A stretch of 64,000 nt of DNA from Comamonadaceae bacterium (GCA_027485235.1 JAIXRJ010000046.1:372001-436000), one strand, 5' to 3'. Positions 9,505-19,194 are shown, counted from the first letter of the stretch. Numbers and translations are program-made. Notes: generated by a model not told the origin, from the letters alone.

Positions 9505-10341
9505 TCAGCGGGCTGGCAAAAACTTGGCCGGATCGACCGGTTTGCCCTGACGGCGCACCTCGAAGTGCAGCTTGACGCGGTCGGCGTCGGTGCTGCCCAT
9601 CTCGGCAATCTTTTCACCCTTGCGAACTTTTTGGTCTTCTTTGACCAGCAACTTCTGGTTATGGGCATAAGCCGTCAAGAAGGTGTTGTTGTGCTTGAGG
9701 ATGATCAGGTTGCCGTAGCCACGCAGGCCTGAACCGGCATACACCACCTGGCCGTCGGCCGAAGCCAGTATGGCGTCACCCGCTTTGCCTGCGAAGTCCA
9801 GTCCTTTGTTTTTGGCTTCGTCGAAACCACCGATCAATGCACCACTCGATGGCCAGATGAAACCCAGACCTTCATCGGCGATGACCGCTGTGTTGGCCGG
9901 GTTGGCCGGTGCAAGCTTGACGGGCTGAGCAGTCGTCGCCGCTTCGCCGCTCGGAATGACCGGCCGAACAACCACACCGGAGGCTTCAAGCCCTGCGCCC
10001 GGAGGGGCGACCCTCAAAACCTGACCCACCTCAATGAGATCGGGGTTGCTCAGATTGTTCCAGCGCGCCAAGTCACGCCGAGACTGTCCGTTATCCAATG
10101 CAATGCGAGTCAAGGTTTCACCGCGTTGCACGGTATAAAAGCCTGGTTTCCCCGCATTTTCAGCTCCTGGCAAGACTTTGCTTTGCCCCCCAGATGCCTC
10201 GACCACGCCTGCAAGTGGCCGCGAAGCAGAAGCCCGATCTTCCACGGGAGCCATCACACGGGGAGCGGAGGCGCAGCCGAACAAAACAGCAGCACCGATT
10301 GTCAAAGCGGCCAAAGATGAAATGCGTTGAACGTCAATCAT
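9505..10341 (-). CDS. nlpD: NlpD-like LysM/M23-domain lipoprotein
   Basis: 278-residue outer-membrane lipoprotein. The lipobox AVLFGC puts the lipidated Cys at residue 23. A LysM domain (FYTVQRGETLTRIALDNG to GQVLRV) binds peptidoglycan. The C-terminal M23/LytM domain lacks the usual first metal-binding His (GLDFAGKAGD), as in the non-catalytic E. coli NlpD that activates amidase AmiC at division. The ATG at 10341 is chosen over an upstream TTG at 10353. It follows pcm directly in the conserved surE-pcm-nlpD order; rpoS is not next, as the exonuclease gene comes instead. Confidence 0.9.
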   Translation of the reverse strand: MIDVQRISSLAALTIGAAVLFGCASAPRVMAPVEDRASASRPLAGVVEASGGQSKVLPGAENAGKPGFYTVQRGETLTRIALDNGQSRRDLARWNNLSNPDLIEVGQVLRVAPPGAGLEASGVVVRPVIPSGEAATTAQPVKLAPANPANTAVIADEGLGFIWPSSGALIGGFDEAKNKGLDFAGKAGDAILASADGQVVYAGSGLRGYGNLIILKHNNTFLTAYAHNQKLLVKEDQKVRKGEKIAEMGSTDADRVKLHFEVRRQGKPVDPAKFLPAR

Positions 10342-10353
10342 GAGATCTTTCAA

Positions 10354-11145
10354 TTAGGCGACGCCGGATTTTAGAGGCACAAAATGCACAGCTTCCAAAA
10401 CATGGCGTTCAAATCCTTTGGCTGTGCGAACCATCACCACCAAGGCCTGCTGGCCAGTCGCAGTGACCGTTGGGGCGACCAAACGACCACCCGGCGCCAA
10501 CTGATCCAACCAAGCCTGAGGCACACTCTCGCCGCCCGCTGCCGAAATGATGCCTGCATAAGGACCGCCTTTGGGGTAGCCCAACATGCCATCCCCAAAA
10601 ATCAGATGCACATTGTGCAAGCGCAAGGGACGCAGGTTCTCACGTGCTTTTTCGTGCAGGCTCCGCAAGCGCTCAATGCTGTAGACCTCACTCGCCACAT
10701 GGCTCAGCACCGCAGCTTGGTAGCCACAACCGGTACCGATTTCCAGAATGCGGCCCAATTTGCCCAAAACCCCCTCACGCATCAACTCGATCATGCGCGC
10801 CACCACATTGGGCTTGGAGATGGTTTGTCCCAAACCAATGGGCAAACTGGTGTCTTCGTAGGCCTGAACGGCCAAAGCCGTTTCTACAAACAGGTGTCGC
10901 TCCACCGAACCCATGGCTTGCAAGACCATCGGGTCCTGCAAGCCCTGCGCGGCCAACTTGCTCACCATGCGGGCACGCAAAGGCGCTGATCCCGAAGCCG
11001 CCACAGCGGCAGACACCGGCCGTCTCCCCGCTTGATCGCCTTGGGCGGCGATCGAGGCCTTGGCTCCACCCCCCAAGGGCGGGCGCGGGCTGCGAGTCAC
11101 ACCCGTTGCGGGCAATTTGGCGGGAAAACCAGGGCGCTCAGTCAC
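10354..11145 (-). CDS. pcm: Protein-L-isoaspartate O-methyltransferase
   Basis: Repairs isoaspartyl residues in aged proteins by SAM-dependent methylation. The Rossmann SAM motif ILEIGTGCGYQAAVL and the substrate-binding region with DTSLPIGLGQTISKP are intact. At 263 residues it is longer than E. coli Pcm because of an N-terminal Ala/Gly/Pro-rich extension of about 50 residues. The start chosen is the GTG at 11145, whose GTGA overlaps the surE stop by 4 bp, indicating translational coupling; a TTG at 11166 is also open. Confidence 0.93.
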   Translation of the reverse strand: MTERPGFPAKLPATGVTRSPRPPLGGGAKASIAAQGDQAGRRPVSAAVAASGSAPLRARMVSKLAAQGLQDPMVLQAMGSVERHLFVETALAVQAYEDTSLPIGLGQTISKPNVVARMIELMREGVLGKLGRILEIGTGCGYQAAVLSHVASEVYSIERLRSLHEKARENLRPLRLHNVHLIFGDGMLGYPKGGPYAGIISAAGGESVPQAWLDQLAPGGRLVAPTVTATGQQALVVMVRTAKGFERHVLEAVHFVPLKSGVA

Positions 11146-11912
11146 ACAGACTCCGAGAGATGCCAACGCTCAAAGGCACGCGACCAAGTTTCCAGGGTCT
11201 GGTGTTCGGTCAAATCAACCTTCAAAGGCGTGACCACCATGTGTCCTTGCCTGGCCGCATGAAAATCCGTCCCCTCACTGTCGTCCATGGCAGGCCCCGC
11301 ATTGCCAATCCAATACATGGTTTGGCCACGGGGGTCCACTTGCGTGATCACGGGTTCTGCCGCGTGACGACGACCCAAACGACACAACTGAGGCGCGCGG
11401 ATTTTCTCAAGCGGCAAATTGGGAATGTTCACATTGAGCAACCAGGGCTGCGCATGGATCAAATCGCCAGATTGCATTTGGGCAATCAGTTGCTTGACTT
11501 TCTGAGCTGCGGCATCCACATGCGCCCAGCCTTTTTCAATTTGTGACACGGCCATGGCCGGAATGCCAAACAAGTAACCCTCCATGGCCGCGCCCACGGT
11601 GCCTGAGTAAAGGGTGTCATCGCCCATGTTGGCACCGTTGTTGATGCCCGAGACCACCAAATCTGGCCGGTAACCCAGCAAGCCTGTCAAGGCAATGTGG
11701 ACACAATCGGCCGGCGTGCCATTGACGTAGCGAAAGCCATTGTCAGCGCGGTTCACGTACAAAGGGGTGTGCAAGGTCAAGGCGTTGGACTTGGCACTGT
11801 TGTTGTGCTCTGGGGCAACCACTTCCACATCGGCGAGGGTTTTCAGCGCATCGTAAAGAGCCACAATGCCTTCGGCGCGAAAGCCGTCGTCGTTCGAAAT
11901 GAGAATTTTCAT
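11142..11912 (-). CDS. surE: 5'/3'-nucleotidase SurE
   Basis: 256-residue survival protein E, a metal-dependent nucleoside monophosphatase with exopolyphosphatase activity. The N-terminal metal site MKILISNDDGF, the NNSAKSNALT segment and SGINNGANMGDDTLYSGTVGAAMEG are all intact. The ATG at 11912 matches the family N-terminus; the longer frame to 12008 is not protein-like. First gene of the surE-pcm-nlpD-exonuclease series on the minus strand. Confidence 0.97.
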   Translation of the reverse strand: MKILISNDDGFRAEGIVALYDALKTLADVEVVAPEHNNSAKSNALTLHTPLYVNRADNGFRYVNGTPADCVHIALTGLLGYRPDLVVSGINNGANMGDDTLYSGTVGAAMEGYLFGIPAMAVSQIEKGWAHVDAAAQKVKQLIAQMQSGDLIHAQPWLLNVNIPNLPLEKIRAPQLCRLGRRHAAEPVITQVDPRGQTMYWIGNAGPAMDDSEGTDFHAARQGHMVVTPLKVDLTEHQTLETWSRAFERWHLSESV

Positions 11913-12063
11913 GGCGCTTCCAATAGAAGTTTTGATTGTAGGGCTGCGACCGCTTGTCACACCGGTCCAAGGGCTGGATCTGCAGGTCGCACGGGGGACA
12001 TAAATCACCCTAGGCCTTGCCTACCATCCACCGCAATTGAAACACGCATGACAGGAGAATCCG

Positions 12064-13038
12064 ATGCACGCATGGCTTTGTGAAAACCCCACCGGCGTTG
12101 ACGCGCTGACGTGGACAGAAATGCCCACTCCCGTGCCTGCAGCCGGTCAGGTTTTGCTCAAAATTGAGGCCGCCAGCTTAAACTTCCCGGACCTGTTGAT
12201 TGTCCAGAACAAATACCAAATGAAGCCCGAGTTGCCCTTTGTGCCCGGCAGCGAATATGCCGGCGTGGTGGAAGCCGTGGGCGAAGGCGTGACGCACCTC
12301 AAAATCGGTCAAGCCGTCGCATGCTTGTCGGGCACCGGGGGCTTTGGCACCCACACCCTGGCCCCGGCCAAGTTGTGCATGCCGCTGCCCGAGGGCTTTC
12401 CTGCCGTGGATGCCGCAGCATTCATCATGACCTACGCCACCTCGCACCATGCCTTGGTGGATCGCGCAGCCCTCAAGGCCGGTGAAACCGTGTTGGTGCT
12501 CGGCGCTGCCGGCGGCGTGGGCACGGCCGCCATCCAGATCGCCAAGGCCATGGGCGCCAGAGTGATTGCGGCCGCATCGACCGATGAGAAATGTGCACTG
12601 TGCAAATCTTTGGGTGCGGATGCCACCATCAACTACAGCACCGAGAACCTGCGCGAAGCTCTGAAAACCTTGACCGAAGGACGGGGTCCCGACGTGATTT
12701 ATGACCCCGTCGGCGGCGAGTTTGCCGAGCCTGCTTTTCGCTCCATCGCCTGGCGGGGCCGTTACCTGGTGGTCGGTTTTGCCGGAGGCCCCATCCCTGC
12801 CCTGCCACTGAACCTGCCTTTGCTCAAAGGCGCGTCCCTGGTGGGCGTTTTCTGGGGTGACTTTGCTCGCCGCGAACCGCAAGCCAACGCGGCCATGATG
12901 GCCGAACTGGCGCATTGGTACGGCCAAGGCAAAATCAAGCCCGTCATCGACAGAACCATGCCCATGGCGGACCTGAAAGCCGCTTATGCCCACATGGGTT
13001 CGCGTGGCGTGATGGGCAAATTGGTGATGGTCAACTGA
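12064..13038 (+). CDS. NADPH:quinone oxidoreductase family protein
   Basis: 324-residue zinc-independent medium-chain dehydrogenase/reductase. The N-terminal GroES-like domain contains ASLNFPDLLIVQNKYQ. The nucleotide-binding domain has LVLGAAGGVGTAAIQIAKAMGARVIA, and YDPVGG follows. No structural or catalytic zinc cysteines are seen. The family reduces quinones or enoyl substrates with NADPH; the substrate here is unknown. AGGAG lies upstream of the ATG, and a terminator follows at 13052. Confidence 0.9.
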   Translation: MHAWLCENPTGVDALTWTEMPTPVPAAGQVLLKIEAASLNFPDLLIVQNKYQMKPELPFVPGSEYAGVVEAVGEGVTHLKIGQAVACLSGTGGFGTHTLAPAKLCMPLPEGFPAVDAAAFIMTYATSHHALVDRAALKAGETVLVLGAAGGVGTAAIQIAKAMGARVIAAASTDEKCALCKSLGADATINYSTENLREALKTLTEGRGPDVIYDPVGGEFAEPAFRSIAWRGRYLVVGFAGGPIPALPLNLPLLKGASLVGVFWGDFARREPQANAAMMAELAHWYGQGKIKPVIDRTMPMADLKAAYAHMGSRGVMGKLVMVN

Positions 13039-13051
13039 ACCGATCGAAGCA

Positions 13052-13092
13052 ATAAAAAAAGCCCTCGCAGGACTGCGTGGGCTTTTTTTATT
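13052..13092 (+). terminator. Terminator after the quinone oxidoreductase gene
   Basis: An inverted repeat pairs AAAAAAAGCCC with GGGCTTTTTTT across a partly paired inner segment and ends in a T-run. It lies 14 bases past the stop codon. Confidence 0.8.
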
Positions 13093-13110
13093 GGGGGTGA
13101 CTGTTGGGGT

Positions 13111-13177
13111 TCTAAGTTGGCCCCCTGAAACACAGTCCCGTCGGTTTTCCTTTGAATGAACAGGGGTCAATTTTGGA
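13111..13177. repeat. Imperfect inverted pair, possible mobile-element remnant
   Basis: A 16-base segment at 13111-13126 and the reverse complement of 13162-13177 match at about 11 of 16 positions, both with a GGGG/CCCC core. The style recalls insertion-sequence ends, but no transposase fragment is present. It lies between the housekeeping block and the surface-sugar locus. Confidence 0.2.
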
Positions 13178-13228
13178 GACAAATTCCTGGGTTGAGTGCT
13201 TCACGGTGGGATGCAATTGAGCAAGTGG

Positions 13229-13828
13229 TCAATCAGAAGTCGCATTGACATCGTTGAGCAAGGCCATCAGCAGAGCAGCCGATTGCTCTGGGCTGCTGCC
13301 CGTTTCAATGGCCAGATCTGGATCCAGCGGCGCCTCATAGGGGGCAGAAATGCCAGTGAAATCTGGTATCAAACCTGCTCTGGCTTGACTGTACAAACCT
13401 TTGGGGTCGCGCTGCTCACACACCGCCACCGGCGTGTTTAAATAAATCTCACGAAAACGGTTCATACCGATGATGGCTTTGGCAACAGCTCGGTGGACTC
13501 GCAAAGGAGAAATCAAAGCTACCACCACGACCAAGCCAGCCGAATTCATGAGTTTGGCCACTTCAGCCACGCGGCGAATGTTTTCTGCACGGTCTGCCTC
13601 GTTAAAACCCAAGTCTGAACAGAGCCCATGCCGCATGTTGTCACCATCGAGCACAAATACCGATACATTCGTTTGCAGCAACATTTCTTCTAGTTGATAC
13701 GCTAACGTCGACTTGCCTGCACCGCTCAATCCCGTCAACCAAAAGGTCAGCGGAAGAACCGTATTTAAACCCTGGCGATGTCTTGTATCGAACAGGCTCT
13801 TGTGCAGCGTGGTGTTGGGTGAGGACAT
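13229..13828 (-). CDS. cysC: Adenylylsulfate kinase
   Basis: 199-residue APS kinase that makes PAPS from adenylyl sulfate and ATP. Walker A is GLSGAGKST near residue 36. The family segments [29 protein letters not shown] and the lid region with [12 protein letters not shown] are intact. It stands alone: no sulfate adenylyltransferase, PAPS reductase or sulfotransferase gene is next to it, and it is divergent from the sugar operon. The setting suggests PAPS for a sulfated surface glycan rather than cysteine synthesis; this is inference. Confidence 0.93.
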   Translation of the reverse strand: MSSPNTTLHKSLFDTRHRQGLNTVLPLTFWLTGLSGAGKSTLAYQLEEMLLQTNVSVFVLDGDNMRHGLCSDLGFNEADRAENIRRVAEVAKLMNSAGLVVVVALISPLRVHRAVAKAIIGMNRFREIYLNTPVAVCEQRDPKGLYSQARAGLIPDFTGISAPYEAPLDPDLAIETGSSPEQSAALLMALLNDVNATSD

Positions 13829-14232
13829 CAAAATAAATGGTCAAAAGATTTTGGTTGGTGCTGAGCTTAACCCAGAGCGTTGACTTGGAGACCACTGGTC
13901 CAACCACCATCCAACCGGCTTTGCAGATTTTCTCAATCGCGTTGGACGCCACAAGCCTCTCGGTCCACTCACCCCCCCATGGGTTCGGGCGGCAGCGTCA
14001 AACTGCGCTTTTCAAAGTGTTTACAGGTGTGGGGGAAGGCCACATGTTGGCGATCCCCAAAGCTCAAATTGGCTTTGGTGGAGTCCTGCACATTAAAAAA
14101 ACGCAGGGTGCAGGCTTACACTGACAGCATGAACATCCATGCAAGAGCTCAAAAATGCTCTTGAAGCAAACCCGTGTTTCATCGCTGGCTACATACAATT
14201 TAGCAAATTTTGATCTGAAAAAAGAGACTGTT
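13829..14232. other. Intergenic region between cysC and rfbF
   Basis: About 400 bases between divergent genes. Short open frames on both strands show no recognisable product. It should hold the promoters of cysC and of the rfbF operon, but no convincing -35/-10 pair was identified. Composition becomes AT-richer in the last 60 bases before rfbF. Confidence 0.5.
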
Positions 14233-15003
14233 GTGAAAGCTGTGATCTTGGCTGGGGGTCTGGGAACCCGAATTTCAGAAGAAACCCACCTCAAGCCCAA
14301 GCCCATGTTGGAGGTGGGCGGCTTGCCCATTTTGTGGCACATCATGAAGATCTACTCCCACCACGGCATCAACGACTTCATCATTTGCTGCGGGTACAAG
14401 GGTTACATCATCAAAGAGTATTTCGCCAACTACTTTTTGCACATGAGGGACGTCACCTTCGACTTGGCCAACAACAATATGAAAGTGCACCACCGCTCTG
14501 CCGAATCGTGGAAGGTGACCTTGGTAGATACCGGCCTGGACACCATGACGGGTGGACGCCTCAAGCGCGTGGCGGATCACATTTCCGACGAGCCTTTTTG
14601 CATGACGTATGGCGACGGTGTGAGCAATGTGGACATCGCGGCCAGCGTGGCTTTTCACAAAGCCCATGGCCTGCAAGCTACGCTCACTGCCACCTACCCC
14701 CCGGGGCGCTTTGGTGCGCTGGAACTTCAGGGCGACAAGGTCAGCTCCTTCAGGGAAAAGCCAAGGGGAGATGGCAGCATGATCAACGGTGGCTTCTTCG
14801 TACTCTCGCCCCAAGTGCTCGAACTCATCGAAGGCGATCACACCGTGTGGGAACAAAAACCACTTGAGCGTTTGGCCGAAAGAGGACAACTGGCGGCCTT
14901 TCAACACCACGGTTTTTGGCAACCCATGGACACCCTGCGCGACCGCACCTACCTAGAAAACCTGTGGGCCAGCGGCAAGGCCCCATGGAAGGTGTGGCCA
15001 TGA
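14233..15003 (+). CDS. rfbF: Glucose-1-phosphate cytidylyltransferase
   Basis: Makes CDP-glucose from glucose-1-phosphate and CTP, the entry step to CDP-dideoxyhexoses. The 256-residue protein has the nucleotidyltransferase loop [12 protein letters not shown] with [12 protein letters not shown], and the later [11 protein letters not shown] metal site. The GTG at 14233 gives the usual family N-terminus (VKAVILAGG); the upstream open frame is not conserved-looking. First gene of the operon, overlapping rfbG by 4 bp (ATGA). Confidence 0.95.
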   Translation: MKAVILAGGLGTRISEETHLKPKPMLEVGGLPILWHIMKIYSHHGINDFIICCGYKGYIIKEYFANYFLHMRDVTFDLANNNMKVHHRSAESWKVTLVDTGLDTMTGGRLKRVADHISDEPFCMTYGDGVSNVDIAASVAFHKAHGLQATLTATYPPGRFGALELQGDKVSSFREKPRGDGSMINGGFFVLSPQVLELIEGDHTVWEQKPLERLAERGQLAAFQHHGFWQPMDTLRDRTYLENLWASGKAPWKVWP

Positions 15004-16076
15004 AGCCAGAGTTTTGGCGGGATAAGCGGGTTTTTTTAATCGGGCACACCGGCTTCAAAGGCAGTTGGGCCTCCCTGTGGTTGCAACAACTGGGGGCAGA
15101 TGTCACCGGCTATGCGCTGGCCCCACCCACCCGGCCCAGCCTGTTTGAAGTAGCCCGTGTGGCCACGGGCATGCGCTCCATTACCGGCGACGTACGCGAC
15201 TTGGCAGCACTGCAAATGGCCATGCGCCAGGCCAATCCAGACATCGTCATCCACATGGCAGCCCAGCCACTGGTGCGCTACTCTTACCAAAACCCGGTGG
15301 AAACCTACTCCACCAACGTCATGGGCACTGTGCATGTGCTGGAGGCCGTACGCGCCACTCCAAGCGTCAAAGCCGTGGTCAATATCACCACCGACAAGTG
15401 CTACGAAAACCGCGAGTGGGCCTGGGGCTACCGCGAAAACGAACCCATGGGCGGCTACGACCCCTACAGCAACAGCAAAGGTTGCGCAGAATTGGTAAGC
15501 GCCGCCTACCGCTCCTCCTTCTTCAACCCCGCGCAACACAGCCAACACGGCGTGACGCTGGCGACGGTGCGCGCGGGCAACGTGATAGGCGGGGGCGACT
15601 GGGCGCAAGACCGGCTTATCCCCGACATACTGGCCGCCTTTGAGCAGGGCCAGCCGGCGCGCATTCGCAACCCCCATGCCATTCGCCCCTGGCAGCATGT
15701 GCTGGAGCCCCTGCGGGGTTACTTCACGTTAGCCGAACGCATGTTTGAACAAGGCCCGGCCTTTGGCGAAGCCTGGAACTTTGGCCCCCATGACGACGAT
15801 GCCAAGCCGGTGAGTTGGATCGTCCAGCAAATGGCACAAATGTGGGGCCTCTCTGCCAAATGGGACATCGATGCCACAGAGCAACCGCACGAGGCCCATT
15901 ACTTGAAGCTCGATATTTCAAAAGCCCGCAGCCGCCTCGACTGGCACCCCAAGCTGCGTTTGACTGAGGCACTGCGCCACATCATTGACTGGTCTCAGCA
16001 ACACCAAAGTGGCGGCGATATGCGCAGCCTCACCCTGCAACAAATCAAAACCTACCAAACCCTTACCCAAAGTTAA
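15000..16076 (+). CDS. rfbG: CDP-glucose 4,6-dehydratase
   Basis: Extended SDR that converts CDP-glucose to CDP-4-keto-6-deoxyglucose using bound NAD. 358 residues, with the glycine motif GHTGFKGSW near residue 17 and the segments [24 protein letters not shown] and [10 protein letters not shown]. The active-site YxxxK falls in the [10 protein letters not shown] region. The start ATG at 15000 overlaps the rfbF stop, so translation is probably coupled. RfbH follows 8 bp downstream. Confidence 0.95.
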   Translation: MKPEFWRDKRVFLIGHTGFKGSWASLWLQQLGADVTGYALAPPTRPSLFEVARVATGMRSITGDVRDLAALQMAMRQANPDIVIHMAAQPLVRYSYQNPVETYSTNVMGTVHVLEAVRATPSVKAVVNITTDKCYENREWAWGYRENEPMGGYDPYSNSKGCAELVSAAYRSSFFNPAQHSQHGVTLATVRAGNVIGGGDWAQDRLIPDILAAFEQGQPARIRNPHAIRPWQHVLEPLRGYFTLAERMFEQGPAFGEAWNFGPHDDDAKPVSWIVQQMAQMWGLSAKWDIDATEQPHEAHYLKLDISKARSRLDWHPKLRLTEALRHIIDWSQQHQSGGDMRSLTLQQIKTYQTLTQS

Positions 16077-16084
16077 GCTGCGAC

Positions 16085-17407
16085 ATGGAAAACGCCAAGA
16101 CCCAAGCCATCAGAGAGCAAATCGCTGCGCTGGTGGACGAATACGCTGCCATCAGTTTGGTCACCCAACCATTTTTGCCAGGCCTGACCATGGTGCCGCC
16201 TTCTGGCAAAGCCATGGGTCCGCAGGAGCTCAAAAACATGGTGGACGCCTCTCTGGACGGCTGGCTCACCACCGGGCGCTTTAACGCCGAGTTTGAGAGA
16301 AAACTGGCCACCTTTATTGGCATCAAACACCTTATCACCGTCAACTCGGGCTCGTCGGCCAATTTGGTGGCGTTCAACACGCTCACGTCTCCCAAGCTGG
16401 GAGAGCGGGCCATTCAAAAAGGGGACGAAGTCATTGGCGTGGCAGCAGGCTTTCCCACCACGGTCAACCCCATCTTGCAGTTTGGCGCGGTGCCAGTGTT
16501 TGTAGATGTAGACCGCCTCACCCACAACATTGACCCAGCCAAGATAGAAGACGCCATTAGCCCCAAGACCAAGGCCATCATGCTGGCGCACTCGATGGGC
16601 AATCCTTTTAACCTGGATGTGGTCACCGCCCTGTGCAAAAAGTACAACTTGTGGCTGATAGAAGACTGCTGCGACGCGCTGGGCACCACCTACCGTGGCC
16701 AAATGGTTGGCACTTTTGGTGACATGGCTACGCTGAGCTTTTACCCGGCCCACCACATCACCATGGGCGAAGGCGGCGCGGTGTTTACCAAGCACGATGA
16801 GCTCAAAACCATCGCCGAGAGCTTTCGTGACTGGGGCCGGGACTGCTATTGCCAAGGCGGCAAAGACAACACCTGCGGCAAACGCTTTTGCCAGCAATTG
16901 GGCAGCCTACCCCACGGCTACGACCACAAGTACACCTACAGCCACTTGGGCTACAACCTCAAGATTACCGACATGCAGGCCGCCTGCGGCCTGGCGCAGT
17001 TGGAGCGCGCACCCCAGTTCATCCAGGCGCGCAAAGACAACTTTGCTTTTTTGAAAACCCGCCTGAAAGACTGCGAAGCGTTTGTGCACCTGCCACAAGC
17101 CACGGAACACTCTGACCCCTCTTGGTTTGGCTTTCCCATCACGATGAAAGAAAACTGCCCCGTGACCCGGCTAGACCTCTTAACCTACCTGGACCAAAAC
17201 AAGGTGGGCACACGGTTGCTGTTCGCGGGCAACCTGACTCGCCAGCCCTGCATGGCCAGTGCCCATTACCGCGTCAGTGGTGACCTGACCAACACCGACA
17301 ACGTGATGAACAACACCTTTTGGATCGGCGTGCAGCCCGCGCTTACCCCTGACATGCTGGAGTTTGCGGCCAGCAAAATTGAAAACTATTTGGGTGTGAA
17401 CTTCTAA
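16085..17407 (+). CDS. rfbH: CDP-4-keto-6-deoxyglucose 3-dehydrase (E1)
   Basis: 440-residue PMP-dependent, iron-sulfur enzyme of the DegT aminotransferase fold that removes the C3 hydroxyl. The usual PLP lysine is replaced by His ([14 protein letters not shown], His223), the hallmark of E1. Cysteines at about 253, 255, 263 and 268 ([17 protein letters not shown]) supply the [2Fe-2S] ligands. E1 needs an iron-sulfur flavoprotein reductase (RfbI/DdhD); no such gene is in the window. Product should be CDP-4-keto-3,6-dideoxyglucose. Confidence 0.95.
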   Translation: MENAKTQAIREQIAALVDEYAAISLVTQPFLPGLTMVPPSGKAMGPQELKNMVDASLDGWLTTGRFNAEFERKLATFIGIKHLITVNSGSSANLVAFNTLTSPKLGERAIQKGDEVIGVAAGFPTTVNPILQFGAVPVFVDVDRLTHNIDPAKIEDAISPKTKAIMLAHSMGNPFNLDVVTALCKKYNLWLIEDCCDALGTTYRGQMVGTFGDMATLSFYPAHHITMGEGGAVFTKHDELKTIAESFRDWGRDCYCQGGKDNTCGKRFCQQLGSLPHGYDHKYTYSHLGYNLKITDMQAACGLAQLERAPQFIQARKDNFAFLKTRLKDCEAFVHLPQATEHSDPSWFGFPITMKENCPVTRLDLLTYLDQNKVGTRLLFAGNLTRQPCMASAHYRVSGDLTNTDNVMNNTFWIGVQPALTPDMLEFAASKIENYLGVNF

Positions 17408-17420
17408 ACGCCACGACCGC

Positions 17421-17453
17421 CCACCATGCCCACCATGCCCACCATGCCCACCA
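17421..17453 (+). repeat. Tandem 9 bp repeat spanning the transketolase-N start codon
   Basis: Three full copies of CCACCATGC plus a partial fourth. Each copy carries an ATG in the same frame (17426, 17435, 17444), so the protein begins with repeated Met-Pro-Thr. Copy-number change would keep the frame but alter start-codon number and spacing. No clear Shine-Dalgarno lies upstream. Confidence 0.85.
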
Positions 17454-18277
17454 CACTCCCCGCCTTCAGCGCCCACACCTTGCGCAAGACCGTGCTGGAC
17501 ATGGCCTACGCGGGCTCAACGGTGCACATAGCCTCCGCGTTTTCCATTGTTGAACTGTTGGCCGTGCTGTACCGCAGCCATCTGCACTACCCGGGCAATG
17601 ACCCGCGTGCTGTCGGGCGAGACTATTTGGTACTCAGCAAAGGCCACGGCGTGATGGCCCAGTACGCCTGCATGCGTGAACTGGAATGGTTGAATGATGC
17701 CGTGTTGGCCAACTACTTTTCCGACGGCAGCGACCTCAAGGGCTTGTCAGACTCACGCATACCGGGCTTGGAGGTCACCTCCGGCTCTTTGGGCCACGGC
17801 TTCTCGGTGGGTGTAGGTTTGGCCATGGGTGCCAAGCTCAACGCCACCACACAAAAAACCTACGCCTTGGTGGGCGATGGCGAAATCAACGAAGGCGCCA
17901 TTTGGGAAGGCGCACTGTTTGCCGCCCACAACGCCCTGCGCAATTTCATGGTCATCGTCGATAAAAACGGATTCCAAGCCATGGGCAGTACCGAAGAGGT
18001 GCTCAAGCTGGGCTCCATTCAGGCCAAGTTTGAGAGCTTCGGGTTTGAGGCTCGCACCATTGACGGTCATAACGAGGCCGCCATCCACAGCGCCATTACG
18101 CAGCTGTGGGCCAGCGGCTCAACATCACCCAAAGCCCTTATTGCGAACACCATCAAAGGCAAAGGCGTGCCGTTTATGGAAAACAACAATGCTTGGCACT
18201 ACACCCGGCTAGACCCCAGCACCTACGCTCAGGCGCTTGCCGCAGTGAAAGAAAGTGCAATGGGGGGTGTTGGATGA
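17426..18277 (+). CDS. Transketolase, N-terminal (ThDP-binding) subunit
   Basis: 283 residues matching the pyrophosphate-binding half of transketolase. SKGHG lies near residue 71, TSGSLGHGFSVGVGLA near 118, and the thiamine-diphosphate motif GDGEINEGAIWEGALFAAHN starts at 150 and ends with the Asn in VDKN. Split transketolases pair this with a separate pyrimidine domain, encoded by the next gene (4 bp overlap). Position after rfbFGH suggests ketol transfer to a nucleotide sugar rather than pentose phosphate metabolism; that is inference. The start could be any of three tandem ATGs. Confidence 0.88.
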   Translation: MPTMPTMPTTLPAFSAHTLRKTVLDMAYAGSTVHIASAFSIVELLAVLYRSHLHYPGNDPRAVGRDYLVLSKGHGVMAQYACMRELEWLNDAVLANYFSDGSDLKGLSDSRIPGLEVTSGSLGHGFSVGVGLAMGAKLNATTQKTYALVGDGEINEGAIWEGALFAAHNALRNFMVIVDKNGFQAMGSTEEVLKLGSIQAKFESFGFEARTIDGHNEAAIHSAITQLWASGSTSPKALIANTIKGKGVPFMENNNAWHYTRLDPSTYAQALAAVKESAMGGVG

Positions 18278-19191
18278 GAGCCGCCTTTTCCGCCGCGCTG
18301 GTGCGCTTGGCCCAAGCCGACCCCAAAGTGCTGCTGCTCACGGGGGACCACGGCTATGCGCTGTTCAACGACTTTCGTAAGCACTGCCCCGCGCAGTACA
18401 TCAACGCGGGCATTGCTGAGCAAAACATGGTGGGCATGGCCGCAGGCTTGGCCCGCGCCGGCTTTCGGCCTTTTGTATACGGACTGGCCGCCTTCATACC
18501 CGTGCGGGTGGTGGAGCAAATCAAACTCGACGTCGCCCACGACCAATTGCCCGTGGTATTTGTAGGCGATGGTGCGGGCTTCGTCTACAGCACATTGGGC
18601 AGCAGCCACCAGTCAGCCGAAGACATTGCTTGCACCCGCGCCATTCCCCACTTGTCTGTCTTCTCCCCGGCAGACCGCTTTGAGGTAACAGCGAGTATGG
18701 ACATGGCCTACGCCGCCAAGTCAGCCGTGTATTTGCGCATGGGAAAGTCTGATCTAGGCGATGTGCATACTGAAGTGCCCACGGCCGGCGTGGGCAGCCT
18801 GATCCCTGTGCGAGAGGGCCGTTCGCACGACATCAGCTTCATCGCAACCGGCTCTATGGTGCGCGTGGCTGTAGATGTGGCCGCACAGTCTTACCCTGGT
18901 GCGGCGGTGTGGAGTGCGCCCTTCATCAAGCCTCTGGACAGCCAACAGGTGAGCACCATTTGCCGAAACAGCCGAGTGGTGGTGGTCATGGAAGAGCATT
19001 CGGTCTTGGGTGGGCTGGGCTCAGCCATTACCGAGATAGCGTGTGAATTGGCACCCGTGCGGGTTTTTCGCATTGGTGTGAACGACCGCTTCTCACACCA
19101 CTGCGGCAGCTACGAGTATTTGCGCAAAGAACATGGACTGGACCGAGCGACCATCGAACTACGCATCCGCGCTTTCTTAGGCCAGAGCTGA
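18274..19191 (+). CDS. Transketolase, C-terminal (pyrimidine-binding) subunit
   Basis: 305-residue partner of the preceding gene. The pyrimidine domain has LLTGDHGY and INAGIAEQNMVGMAAGLA, with the catalytic Glu at residue 49. The C-terminal transketolase domain includes FIATGSMVRVAVD and VVVMEEHSVLGGLGSAI. The ATG at 18274 overlaps the upstream TGA (ATGA), which implies coupled translation and equal stoichiometry. With the N subunit it should form an active heterotetramer. Confidence 0.88.
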   Translation: MRAAFSAALVRLAQADPKVLLLTGDHGYALFNDFRKHCPAQYINAGIAEQNMVGMAAGLARAGFRPFVYGLAAFIPVRVVEQIKLDVAHDQLPVVFVGDGAGFVYSTLGSSHQSAEDIACTRAIPHLSVFSPADRFEVTASMDMAYAAKSAVYLRMGKSDLGDVHTEVPTAGVGSLIPVREGRSHDISFIATGSMVRVAVDVAAQSYPGAAVWSAPFIKPLDSQQVSTICRNSRVVVVMEEHSVLGGLGSAITEIACELAPVRVFRIGVNDRFSHHCGSYEYLRKEHGLDRATIELRIRAFLGQS

Positions 19192-19194
19192 GCC

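Noticed and set aside
13837..14164. Overlapping plus-strand frames before rfbF
   Set aside because: Two frames overlap each other, neither resembles a protein family, and rfbF has its own start downstream.
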